Source of the DNA: Bacillota bacterium
GTDB taxonomy: Bacteria > Bacillota > Clostridia > Oscillospirales > Oscillospiraceae
Assembly: GCA_021770445.1 (NCBI GenBank)
Contig: JAETQY010000002.1
Location: 1 to 64,000, forward strand
Direction of reading: 5' to 3'
DNA length: 64,000 bases
The first letter of the stretch is position 1. Each line of letters opens with the position of its first letter. Below are positions 32,120 through 40,749 of this stretch, in pieces. The notes under the pieces were generated by a model that ran no database searches, was not told the DNA's origin, and saw only the letters and a list, made by a program, of their open reading frames with translations. The translations under genes were made by a program, and so were the position numbers.

Positions 32120-33790
32120 ATGAGCATTCAGACCAGACCCCTGCGCGCTATCAAGGTGATCGGACACAGGAACCCGGACACGGACTCCATCTGTTCGGCC
32201 ATCGCCTACAGCAACCTGAAAAATATCCTGGACCCGGAGCACCCCTGTAAGCCCTGCCGGGCCGGTCTGCTCAACCGGGAGACGGAGTTTGTGCTGGACT
32301 ACTTCAAGGTGCCCCTGCCCCAGCTCTACACCGATGTCAGCCCCCACATCCGGGATGTGGACATCCGGCCCGCCAAGGGGGTGGACGGAGAGACCAGCCT
32401 GCGCCGGGCCTGGATGACCATGCGGGACCAGGAGCTGGACACCCTGTGCATCGTGGACGGGGAGCAGAACCTTCTGGGGGTCATCACCGTCAAGGATGTG
32501 GCCACTGCCAACATGGACGGTATGGACCCCCACACTCTGGAGATCGCCAAGACCAGCTACCAGAACCTGATCGACATTCTGGACGGCACCGTGTTGGTAG
32601 GCGACGTGACGGACAAGACGGTGGAGGGGCGCATCATCATCGGCTCGGGCAGCGCTGAGCAGATTGAGGCCTCCATCTCCCCGGGGGACGTGGTGGTGGT
32701 GAGCAACCGGGCGGAGAGCCAGCTGGCCGCCCTGGAGATGGACGCGGGCTGCATCATCGTCTGCGCCAGCAGCAAGGTGTCCCGCACCATGCAGATGCTG
32801 GCCGAGGAGAAGGGCTGCATCGTCATCAGCACCCAGAACAGCACCTATGTCACCGGCCAGATGCTCAGCCAGGCGGCCCCCATCCGCCACTACATGACCA
32901 CCGGCAAGCTGCTGACCTTCACCCTCCACACCCCTGTGGAGGAAGCCACCCGGGTGATGGCCTCCGTCCGCTTCCGCTACTTTCCCGTGCTGGACGACGA
33001 CGGCAGGTATATCGGTGTGGTCTCCCGCCGGAACCTGCTCAATCTGCACAAGAAGCAGCTGATTCTGGTGGACCACAACGAGAAGAGCCAGGCCGCCGAG
33101 GGGATCGACGAGGCCGAGGTGCTGGAGATCATCGACCACCACCGCATCGGCACCATGGAGACCGACGGCCCGGTGTATTTCCGCAACGTGCCCGTGGGCT
33201 GTACCTGTACCATTGTCTACCAGATGTACCGGGAGAACGATGTGGAGATCAGCCCCACTATGGCTGGGCTGATGCTGTCCGCCATTCTGTCAGACACCCT
33301 CATGTTCCGCAGCCCCACCTGCACCCCCGTGGACGAGAAGGCTGCCCGGAAGCTGGCCGAGCTGGCCGGGGTGGAGCTGGAAAAATACGCCGACGAGATG
33401 TTTGCCCACGGCGGCGACGTGTCCGGCAAGACGGCAGCGGAGGTTTTCAACGGGGACTATAAGATCTTCACCAGCGGCGAGGTGCGCTTCGGCGTAGGCC
33501 AGGGCAGCTACATGACCGAGAAGAACCGCAAGGCCGCCCAGGCCCTGGTAGGCCCCTACCTGCCCGAGGCCCGGACCAAGCAGGGGCTGGACTACATCTT
33601 CTATATGTTTACCGACGTGCGCAACTCCGGCACCGAGCTGCTGATGGCGGGCCCGGGAGCGGAGGAGCTGGTGGAAAAGACCTTCGGCGTTGAGGTGAAG
33701 GACGGTATGGCCGTTCTGCCTGGAGTGGTCAGCCGGAAGAAGCAGATGATTCCCCGGCTCATCAACGCCATCAAGCAGGAGCAGGAGTAA
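32120..33790 (+). CDS. Manganese-dependent inorganic pyrophosphatase with CBS and DRTGG domains
   Basis: Hydrolyses pyrophosphate; the DHH-family catalytic halves are split by a regulatory insert. The 556-residue protein has GHRNPDTDSICSAIAY at the N-terminus. CBS domain 1 is at ~65-120 (LRRAWMTMRDQELDTLCIVD, ITVKDVA), a DRTGG-like domain at ~135-245, and CBS 2 at ~250-305. The DHH core with EIIDHHRIGTM and the C-terminal DHHA2 domain complete it. CBS domains of this class bind adenine nucleotides and regulate activity. GAGGAATATT supports the ATG at 32120. Confidence 0.92.
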   Translation: MSIQTRPLRAIKVIGHRNPDTDSICSAIAYSNLKNILDPEHPCKPCRAGLLNRETEFVLDYFKVPLPQLYTDVSPHIRDVDIRPAKGVDGETSLRRAWMTMRDQELDTLCIVDGEQNLLGVITVKDVATANMDGMDPHTLEIAKTSYQNLIDILDGTVLVGDVTDKTVEGRIIIGSGSAEQIEASISPGDVVVVSNRAESQLAALEMDAGCIIVCASSKVSRTMQMLAEEKGCIVISTQNSTYVTGQMLSQAAPIRHYMTTGKLLTFTLHTPVEEATRVMASVRFRYFPVLDDDGRYIGVVSRRNLLNLHKKQLILVDHNEKSQAAEGIDEAEVLEIIDHHRIGTMETDGPVYFRNVPVGCTCTIVYQMYRENDVEISPTMAGLMLSAILSDTLMFRSPTCTPVDEKAARKLAELAGVELEKYADEMFAHGGDVSGKTAAEVFNGDYKIFTSGEVRFGVGQGSYMTEKNRKAAQALVGPYLPEARTKQGLDYIFYMFTDVRNSGTELLMAGPGAEELVEKTFGVEVKDGMAVLPGVVSRKKQMIPRLINAIKQEQE

Positions 33791-33804
33791 AGGAGGCGTG
33801 GACG

Positions 33805-34572
33805 ATGAACCGACCGCTGATCGAGGGGTGCGTAGACTCCTACGCCTCCGCCATGGCCGCCGCCCGGGGCGGGGCGGACCGACTGGAGCTGTGTGCCAAC
33901 CTGTCCATCGGGGGGACGACCCCCTCCCACGCCCTGTTCCGCCAGGTCCGGCGGGACTGCGGAGCGCGGATCAACGTGCTCATCCGTCCCCGGTTCGGCG
34001 ATTTCCTCTATACCCCAGAGGAGCTGGAGGAGATGGAGGAGGAGATCGCCCGGTTTAAAGAGCTGGGGGCCGATGGCGTGGTAATCGGCGTGCTCACCCC
34101 CGACGGGGAGCTGGACACGACCCGGCTGGCCCGGCTGATGGAGCAGGCCAGCGGGATGGAGGTCACCCTCCACCGGGCCTTCGACATGACCCGGGATCCC
34201 TTCACCGCCCTGGAGGCGGCTGCCCGGCTGGGCGTGACGACTATCCTCACCTCGGGCCAGGCCAGGAGCGCCCCGGCGGGAAAGGAGCTGCTGCGGGAAC
34301 TGACCGCCCGGGCGGCGGGGCGGATCGACATTATGGCGGGGGCCGGTGTGAACCAGGCCAATATCCGGATGCTGTATGAATATACCGGCGTGACTAGCTT
34401 CCACACCTCCGCCCGGCGGGGGGCAGTGGACAGCGGGATGCGCTACCGCAAGGAGGGGGTGTCCATGGGCCTGCCCTCCCTGTCGGAATATGAGATATGG
34501 CGGACGGACGAGGAGGAGTTCCGGGTCTGCGCCCAGATCGTCCACTCCCTAACAGGGGAGGAAGAAACGTGA
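33805..34572 (+). CDS. cutC: CutC-family protein
   Basis: A 255-residue TIM-barrel protein of the CutC family, historically linked to copper homeostasis though the biochemical role is unsettled. Family blocks: EGCVDSYASAMAAARGGADR, RLELCANLSIGGTTPS, VLIRPRFGDFLY, VTLHRAFDMTRDP, TILTSGQ. It is complete. It sits 14 bp after the pyrophosphatase and overlaps the next gene by 4 bp. Confidence 0.92.
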   Translation: MNRPLIEGCVDSYASAMAAARGGADRLELCANLSIGGTTPSHALFRQVRRDCGARINVLIRPRFGDFLYTPEELEEMEEEIARFKELGADGVVIGVLTPDGELDTTRLARLMEQASGMEVTLHRAFDMTRDPFTALEAAARLGVTTILTSGQARSAPAGKELLRELTARAAGRIDIMAGAGVNQANIRMLYEYTGVTSFHTSARRGAVDSGMRYRKEGVSMGLPSLSEYEIWRTDEEEFRVCAQIVHSLTGEEET

Positions 34573-35540
34573 GAGGGGCGCTCAAGGTGCTGGCCGGCGC
34601 CTGCCTGTGCGTTCTGCTGCTGACGGGGACGGCCTCTGCTGCCTTCCCTGACGTGAGGCCCGGGGCGTGGTACACCGAAGCGGTGACCGAGATGGAGGAG
34701 GCAGGCCTCCTCCACGGCTATCCTGACGGCACCTTCCGGCCGGGGGCGCCCATCACGGCGGCCCAATTTGTGGCGGTGACCGCCCGGTGTGCCGGCCTGT
34801 CCCCGGTCCCGGGGCAGACTAACCACTGGGCCGCCGGCCAGCTCCAGGCGGCCCTCCAGGCGGGCTGGTACGACTGGGACGAGATCCCGCCCACCGGGGA
34901 GCGGTTTGACCAGCCCATCACCCGCCAGCTGGCCGTTAAGATCCTGATGCGGGCCCTGCTGCCCCAGATTCGGGGGGACTACAACACGGAGTCCCAGAAG
35001 ATGCGGGACTTTGACCAGCTGGACGGCCGGTACTACGAGATCTGCAACGAGCCCAACGGCAGCGTGACCTGGACAGGGGATGTGAAGCCCTACGCCCAGG
35101 CGGTAATCCCAGTTATCCGGGAGCGGGCACCCAGGTCGGTGATCCTGGTGGGCAGCCCCACCTGGAGCCAGGACATCCATCTGGCCGCCCAGTCCCCGCT
35201 GGAGGGAGAAAATCTCATGTATACTCTCCACTTCTATGCGGGCACCCACGGGGCGGATCTGCGCCGGCGGATCGACGATGCTCTGGCCGCCGGACTGCCG
35301 GTGTTCGTCTCCGAGTGGGGGACCAGCCGGGCCGACGGAAGCGGCGGCGTGTTCCTGAAGGAGGCGGGGGAGTGGCTGGACTTTTTGAAGGAGCGGGGCA
35401 TCAGTTGGGCCAACTGGTCCCTGTGTGACAAAAACGAGACCTCCGCTGCCCTCCGGGCGGGCACCTCCCCAGAGGGCACCTGGAACGAGGCCGACCTGAG
35501 TGAATCGGGCAGATTTGTCTTTTCCAGGTTTGCAGATTGA
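34569..35540 (+). CDS. Secreted SLH-domain / truncated GH5 glycosidase chimera
   Basis: A 323-residue protein. The signal peptide (1-24, ending TASA) is followed by SLH repeats: residues 25-80 (FPDVRPGAWY, GYPDGTFRPGAPIT) and ~85-140. At about residue 155 the SLH-type phrase FDQLDGRYYE runs straight into YYEICNEPNG of a GH5 cellulase. The rest (156-323) is the C-terminal half of a GH5 barrel with acid/base E161 and nucleophile E249 (VSEWGTS). The first ~120-150 residues of the barrel are missing, so activity is doubtful. A GTG start at 34569 overlaps the cutC stop. SLH repeats would anchor it to the cell surface. Confidence 0.8.
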   Translation: MRGALKVLAGACLCVLLLTGTASAAFPDVRPGAWYTEAVTEMEEAGLLHGYPDGTFRPGAPITAAQFVAVTARCAGLSPVPGQTNHWAAGQLQAALQAGWYDWDEIPPTGERFDQPITRQLAVKILMRALLPQIRGDYNTESQKMRDFDQLDGRYYEICNEPNGSVTWTGDVKPYAQAVIPVIRERAPRSVILVGSPTWSQDIHLAAQSPLEGENLMYTLHFYAGTHGADLRRRIDDALAAGLPVFVSEWGTSRADGSGGVFLKEAGEWLDFLKERGISWANWSLCDKNETSAALRAGTSPEGTWNEADLSESGRFVFSRFAD

Positions 35541-35609
35541 CAATTTATTCCACTGTAGAAGGCAAAATGACTGGTTTAGACGAAAATTGAAAAAGTTGTT
35601 TTGGGCATA

Positions 35610-35638
35610 TTGACTTTTTTCCTCTAAAGTTTTACAAT
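35610..35638 (+). promoter_or_regulatory. Promoter of the ABC importer operon
   Basis: TTGACT (35610-35615), 17-bp spacer, TACAAT (35633-35638), 70 bp before the lipoprotein start. Confidence 0.7.
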
Positions 35639-35707
35639 AGGAAAGTCCTGAGGGCGGGAAACATTCCGCCCCATACCGGGACAAAATCAGAAATGGAGGA
35701 ATGAAAC

Positions 35708-36885
35708 GTGAAGAAACTGTTATCCGTGCTGCTGGCCTCCGCCATGGTGCTGTCTCTGGCCGCCTGCGGCGGCGGCGACAAGCCCCAGGGCGGGCAGTCC
35801 AGCGGACAGCCCAGCACCGGTGGCCAGAGCAGCTCTCAGCAGGGCGGCTCCAACACCCCGCCGACCCCATGCAGGAGCTGATCGACGCCGCCAAGGCCGA
35901 GGGCGAGCTGGTGGTCTACGGCTCCTGCGAGGAGGATTACCTGTCCGCAGCCTGCGCCAAGTTTGAGCAGCTCTACGGCATCAAGACCACCTTCCAGCGC
36001 CTGTCCACCGGCGAGGTCCAGGCCAAGATTGAGGAAGAGAACGGCAACCCCTCCGCCGACGTCTGGTTCGGCGGCACCACCGACCCCTACAACGTGGTAG
36101 CGGCCGAGGGCCTGCTGGACCCCTATGAGGCCATCAACGCCTCCCACATCACCAAGGACGTGTATAAGCACGCCGACAACATGTGGCACGGCATCTACAC
36201 CGGCATCCTGGGCTTTATGGTCAACAAGGACGAGCTGGACCGTATGGGTCTGGAGGCCCCTCAGGACTGGCCCGACCTGCTCAAGCCCGAGTATAAGGGC
36301 CTGATCTGGCTGTCCAACTACAACACCGCCGGCACCGCCAAGCTGGTCATCAACACCATGATCCAGAAGTACGGCCATGACGAGGGCATCCAGTACCTGG
36401 TCGACCTGGACAAGAACATTGAGGTGTACACCAAATCCGGCTCTGGCCCCTCCAAGAACGTGGGCACCGGCGAGTGCACCATCGGCATCGGCTTCCTGCA
36501 CGACGGCATCACCCAGATCCTGGACAATGGCTACGGCAACATTGAGCTGATTATCCCCTCCAGCGGCACCTCCTGCGAGATCGGCGCAACCGCCATCTTC
36601 AAGGGCGCCAAGCACCCCAACGCCGCCAAGCTGTGGATCGAGTACGCCCTGTCTCCCGACTGTGTGAACCAGGCCGACGAGGTGGGCTCCTACCAGTTCC
36701 TGGTCCTGGACAACGCCGAGCAGCCCCAGGCCGCTTATGACTTCGGACTGGACCCCAACAACGTGATGGACTATGACTTCGAGGACGCCACCAAGAACAT
36801 CGGCACCTATGTGGAAGAGGTCATGACCGCTCTGGCTAACGCCGGCGCCAACACCGGCGATACCGGTCGTTTCCAGACAGAGTAA
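35708..36885 (+). CDS. Fe3+-type ABC transporter substrate-binding lipoprotein, frameshifted
   Basis: A substrate-binding protein in two frames. The GTG at 35708 (after GGAGG) opens a lipoprotein signal peptide ending LSLAAC and a Ser/Gly/Gln linker, then hits TGA at 35879-35881. The mature domain, beginning around MQELIDAAKAEGELVVYGSC, lies in the -1 frame and runs to 36885. It looks like an FbpA/AfuA-type binding fold (STGEVQAKIEEE, ADVWFGGTTDPYN, SSGTSCEIGATAI). A one-base loss in the linker near 35858-35866 explains this. The ATG-initiated frame from 35701 encodes nonsense before the mature part. It is either a real frameshift or a sequencing error. Confidence 0.8.
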
Positions 36886-36899
36886 TACACCGCAAAGGC

Positions 36900-36930
36900 G
36901 GGGGACGGCGCACACCGCCGTCCCCCTTTT
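36900..36930 (+). terminator. Hairpin between binding protein and permease genes
   Basis: GGGGGACGGCG, loop cacac, CGCCGTCCCCC then TTTT. Its position inside the operon suggests partial termination, giving more binding-protein than permease mRNA. Confidence 0.8.
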
Positions 36931-36958
36931 CTAATCTGAAGAAAAGGAGGGCTTCTCC

Positions 36959-38722
36959 ATGGCAAAAAGCCAGAGCGCGGCGCTGGACCGGAAGAAGCTG
37001 ATGGCCGATCCCATCATGGTGGGCACCATCATTGTCCTCATCGCGTTTTTGACCCTGTTTATCCTCTACCCTTTGGCCATCCTGCTGGTAGACAGCTTCT
37101 ACGGCGGAACCGGCTTTACGCTGGACACCTTTAAGCGCATCATGGCCATGCCCACCTTTATCACGGCCATCGGCAACACCCTGAAGGTGGGCTTCCTGGT
37201 GGGCATATTGTCCACCATCGTGGGCCTGCTCTTCGCCTATGTGGAGGTCTATGTCAAGATGTGGCGCTTTGTGGGCGGCCTGTTCAAGGTGGTGTCCATG
37301 CTGCCCGTGGTGTCGCCCCCCTTTGTGCTCTCCCTGTCCATGATTATGCTCTTCGGCAAGGCTGGCATTATTACCCGGCAGTGGCTGAAAATCTATGACA
37401 ACAGCGTCTACGGGTTCTGGGGCATTGTTATCGTCCAGACCCTTACCTTCTTCCCGGTGTGCTACATGATGCTCAAGGGCCTGCTCAAGAACATCGACCC
37501 CTCCCTGGAGGAGGCCGCCCGGGATATGGGGGCCAGCCGGTGGAAGGTCTTTGCCACCGTCACCTTCCCGCTGCTCCTCCCTGGCCTGGGCAACGCCTTC
37601 CTGGTGACCTTCATCGAGTCCATTGCCGACTTCGCCAACCCCATGATCATCGGTGGCTCCTACGACACCCTGGCCACCACCATCTATCTTCAGATCACCG
37701 GCGCCTACGACAAGGAGGGCGCGGCGGCCATGGCCGTGGTGCTGCTGTGCATCACCCTGGGCATGTTCATTGTCCAGAAATACTACCTGGAGGCCAAGAC
37801 GGCCGCCACCCTGACGGGCAAGGCCTCCCGGGGGCGGATGCTCATTGAGGACAGGAGCGTCACCATCCCGCTGACCATCCTGTGTTCCCTGGCCACCCTC
37901 TTTGTCATTATGATGTACGCCTGCGTGCCCATCGGGGCCCTGTTCCCCACCTGGGGCTACAAGTTCCGGCCCCTCACCTTCAAGTGGTTCGGCCAGGTGT
38001 TCAGCCGGTACCACGGCCTGCAAGCCTTTAGAGACTCCTTCGTGCTGTCCCTCATCGCCGCCCCCATCACCGCCCTGCTGTCCATGATCATCTCCTACCT
38101 GGTGGTCAAGCGGAATTTCAGGTCCAAGGGCTTTATCGAGGCGGTGTCCATGCTGGCCATGGCGGTGCCCGGCACGGTGCTGGGCGTGGGCTACATCCGG
38201 GGCTTCTCCGGCGGCGTGTTCCACACCGGATTCCTGCAAAGCCTCTACGGCAGCGCAGCTATCCTCATCATCGTCTTTATCGTGCGCTCTCTGCCCACCG
38301 GCACGAGGAGCGGCATCTCCGCCCTGCGGCAGATCGACAAGTCCATCGAGGAGTCGGCCTACGACATGGGCGCGGACAGCTTCAAGGTGTTTATGACAGT
38401 CACCCTGCCCCTGATCAAGGACTCCTTCCTCAGCGGCCTGGTGACGGCCTTCGTCCGGTCCATCACCGCCATCTCCGCCATCATCCTGCTGGTCACCCCC
38501 AGCGTCTACCTCATCACCGTGCAGATCAACGAGTTTGCCGAGAAGGGCGCCTACTCCATCGCCTGCGCCTTCGCCACCATCCTGATCCTCATTACCTACG
38601 GCTCGGTGCTGCTGATGAACTTGTTCATCAAGTATTTTGGCACCAGCAGGAAGCTGAAGCCGGAAAAGGTCAAGAAGGCGAAAATCAAACGGATTGATAT
38701 CCGAGTTGTCAAGGAGGGCTAA
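36959..38722 (+). CDS. ABC transporter permease, double-length FbpB type
   Basis: A 587-residue permease made of two fused BPD-type halves with ~12 transmembrane helices. Each half carries an EAA coupling loop: EEAARDMGASRWKVFATV (about residues 183-200) and EESAYDMGADSFKVFMTV (about 465-482). These contact the ATPase. A basic C-terminal tail ends the protein. The architecture is that of ferric iron importers, but the true substrate (iron, phosphonate or other) is not fixed by sequence. Preceded by GGAGGG and followed after 3 bp by the ATPase gene. Confidence 0.9.
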   Translation: MAKSQSAALDRKKLMADPIMVGTIIVLIAFLTLFILYPLAILLVDSFYGGTGFTLDTFKRIMAMPTFITAIGNTLKVGFLVGILSTIVGLLFAYVEVYVKMWRFVGGLFKVVSMLPVVSPPFVLSLSMIMLFGKAGIITRQWLKIYDNSVYGFWGIVIVQTLTFFPVCYMMLKGLLKNIDPSLEEAARDMGASRWKVFATVTFPLLLPGLGNAFLVTFIESIADFANPMIIGGSYDTLATTIYLQITGAYDKEGAAAMAVVLLCITLGMFIVQKYYLEAKTAATLTGKASRGRMLIEDRSVTIPLTILCSLATLFVIMMYACVPIGALFPTWGYKFRPLTFKWFGQVFSRYHGLQAFRDSFVLSLIAAPITALLSMIISYLVVKRNFRSKGFIEAVSMLAMAVPGTVLGVGYIRGFSGGVFHTGFLQSLYGSAAILIIVFIVRSLPTGTRSGISALRQIDKSIEESAYDMGADSFKVFMTVTLPLIKDSFLSGLVTAFVRSITAISAIILLVTPSVYLITVQINEFAEKGAYSIACAFATILILITYGSVLLMNLFIKYFGTSRKLKPEKVKKAKIKRIDIRVVKEG

Positions 38723-38725
38723 GCC

Positions 38726-39802
38726 ATGTCGAAAGAGAAAAAAGGGGTCCGTCTGGACCACATCTCCAAAATCTATCAGGACCCCAAGACGGGCAAGGAT
38801 TTTTACGCGGTGAAGGACACCTCCCTGACCATCGAGCCGGGCTCCTTCGTCACCCTGCTGGGCCCCTCGGGCTGCGGCAAGACCACCACCCTGCGGATGA
38901 TCGCCGGCTTCGAGAGCCCCGACGAGGGAGAAATCTTCCTGGGAAACGAGGCCATCAACGCCCTCACCCCCAACAAGCGGGACACGGCTATGGTGTTCCA
39001 GAGCTACGCCCTGCTGCCCCACTACAACGTGTTCGACAACGTGGCCTACGGCCTGAAGCTGCGCAAGGTGCCCAAGGATGAGATTCAAAAGCGTGTGATG
39101 CGCATCCTGGACCTGGTGGAGCTCACCGGCATGGAGGGCCGCATGACCAACCAGCTCTCCGGCGGACAGCAGCAGCGGGTGGCCCTGGCCCGGGCCCTGG
39201 TCATCGAGCCCAGCGTGCTGCTCTTCGACGAGCCCCTGTCCAACCTGGACGCCAAGCTCCGGGTCTCCATGCGCACTGAGATCCGCCGCATCCAGCAGGA
39301 GGTGGGCATCACCGCCATCTATGTCACCCACGACCAGAGCGAGGCCATGGCCCTCAGCGACAACATCATTATCATGAACAAGGGCGTGGTGGCCCAGATG
39401 GGCTCCCCCCAGGAGATTTACTACCACCCCAACAGCGAGTTCGTGGCCGACTTCATCGGCGAGGCCAACTTCCTCAAGGGCAAGCTGGAAAAGCTGGACG
39501 GTGACCACGCGGTGCTCAACGTAGAAGGCAGCTCCGCCCGGGTACCTGCCAAGGCGGGGATGACCCAGGGGACCGAGTACACCGTGGTGCTGCGGCCCGA
39601 GTCCGCCTCCCTCAGGGACGAGGGCGGCCTGCCCTGTGAGGTGATCCTGTCCTGCTTCATGGGCTCCTATCAGAACTACCACGTAAGGGTGGGGAATACC
39701 CTGGTGAAGCTCACCGACTACAACCCCAAAAACAAGCGCATCTATCAGGTGGGGGAGAAGTGCTGCCTGGCCTTTGACCCAGAGTCGGTACATATTCTGT
39801 AA
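38726..39802 (+). CDS. ABC transporter ATP-binding protein, FbpC/PotA type
   Basis: A 358-residue ATPase of the importer. Walker A GPSGCGKT is at 46-53, Q-loop in VFQSYALLP, LSGGQ at 144-148, Walker B LLFDEP at 165-170, and switch histidine in YVTHDQ. The C-terminal ~110 residues form a TOBE-type regulatory domain (VLRPESASL). It completes a binding protein-permease-ATPase operon. Confidence 0.93.
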   Translation: MSKEKKGVRLDHISKIYQDPKTGKDFYAVKDTSLTIEPGSFVTLLGPSGCGKTTTLRMIAGFESPDEGEIFLGNEAINALTPNKRDTAMVFQSYALLPHYNVFDNVAYGLKLRKVPKDEIQKRVMRILDLVELTGMEGRMTNQLSGGQQQRVALARALVIEPSVLLFDEPLSNLDAKLRVSMRTEIRRIQQEVGITAIYVTHDQSEAMALSDNIIIMNKGVVAQMGSPQEIYYHPNSEFVADFIGEANFLKGKLEKLDGDHAVLNVEGSSARVPAKAGMTQGTEYTVVLRPESASLRDEGGLPCEVILSCFMGSYQNYHVRVGNTLVKLTDYNPKNKRIYQVGEKCCLAFDPESVHIL

Positions 39803-39820
39803 AACCTTACTGCACAGATG

Positions 39821-39858
39821 AAAACCCGCCGTTGGGCTTTTGGCCCGCGGCGGGTTTT
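39821..39858 (+). terminator. Terminator of the importer operon
   Basis: AAAACCCGCCG and CGGCGGGTTTT around a 16-nt loop; the A/T ends make it work in both directions, also for the minus-strand gene ending at 39902. Confidence 0.8.
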
Positions 39859-39901
39859 GCCCGCCCGGAAGGGCGGGGGATATTCAAGTACCTTGCGTGT
39901 A

Positions 39902-40117
39902 TCAGCGCATACGCAGAACGCAGATGGACTGGGCGCTGATCTGGGGCGGGATGCTGGAGGTCATAATGCCGTCAAAGACGATCCGCACCTGATCTCCGGC
40001 GTTCAGATTGCTGGTGGAGTTGTTAGTATTGACCAGAACCTCCTGCCCGTTACTGTTGTCGGTCACCAGCACCTGGGAGCCCCAGGCCCGGACGACGGTG
40101 CCAAGCAAAGTCACCAT
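39902..40117 (-). CDS. Small OB-like hypothetical protein
   Basis: A 71-residue protein, MVTLLGTVVRAWGSQVLV then GDQVRIVFDGIMTSSIPPQI. The short beta-strands and the final GIMTSS-type segment resemble DUF3221-like OB-fold proteins. AGGAGG supports the ATG at 40117 rather than 40147. Last gene of the minus-strand run; no signal peptide. Function unknown. Confidence 0.6.
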   Translation of the reverse strand: MVTLLGTVVRAWGSQVLVTDNSNGQEVLVNTNNSTSNLNAGDQVRIVFDGIMTSSIPPQISAQSICVLRMR

Positions 40118-40176
40118 GGAAGTCACCTCCTGTTGGATCAAATCCATGGTATCCTATGCGCTGGGGAGAGGCGGGG

Positions 40177-40749
40177 TTACTCCCCACGGTATAGCGTGGC
40201 CCACTGCTCCAGGCACTCCTCAATCCCGGCCCCAGTGTCGATGGGGTAGAGGTTGGGGAACCGGGCCAGCCGCTCCTGGGAAAAGTCCTCCTGGTCGGCC
40301 AGAAAGCGGCGGCAGACCTCGGCGTAATCGGGGCGGGCCTGCCGGCTCTCCCGGTCGATATAGCGCAGAAGTCGGGTGCGGTCGTCCACATGGAGGTAGA
40401 CGATGCGGACCTGTTGGGGGCCGTAGCAGTCCATCAGGGCCTGAGCCCCCTCCAGTGTGGTGATAAGCAGGCGGTCGGCATTCAGCTCAAAGCGGAGGGT
40501 GAAGTAGGTCCAGGGTCCCTGGGTGGTGTGGTACACCCGCTTTTCCAGGACCCGGCCCTCCGCCTCGTACCGGCGCAGCTGCTCCTCGGTGACAAAGTGG
40601 TAGGTCTGGCCCTCCGCCTCCCCCGGTCGCATGGGGCGGGTGGTGTGGAGGATGACCGGGACCAGCTCCGGATACCGTTCCAGAATGCAGGTGTAGAGGG
40701 TATCCTTGCCGGAACAGCTCTTTCCGACGATACAAAAAATTCGGTTCAA
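40177..40749 (-). CDS. Guanylate kinase-like P-loop protein
   Basis: A 190-residue nucleoside monophosphate kinase relative: P-loop VGKSCSGKDTL (residues 8-18), then TTRPMRPGEAEGQTYHF as in guanylate kinases. The usual P-loop GPSGxGK is replaced by GKSCSGKD, so it is probably a paralogue, not the housekeeping gmk. The start overlaps the alaX stop by 4 bp. Substrate unknown. Confidence 0.75.
   Translation of the reverse strand: MNRIFCIVGKSCSGKDTLYTCILERYPELVPVILHTTRPMRPGEAEGQTYHFVTEEQLRRYEAEGRVLEKRVYHTTQGPWTYFTLRFELNADRLLITTLEGAQALMDCYGPQQVRIVYLHVDDRTRLLRYIDRESRQARPDYAEVCRRFLADQEDFSQERLARFPNLYPIDTGAGIEECLEQWATLYRGE

Noticed and set aside
36836-39793. A 985-codon minus-strand frame over the importer genes
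   Set aside because: Antisense of the permease and ATPase genes, histidine/glycine-rich low-complexity translation typical of GC-rich shadows.
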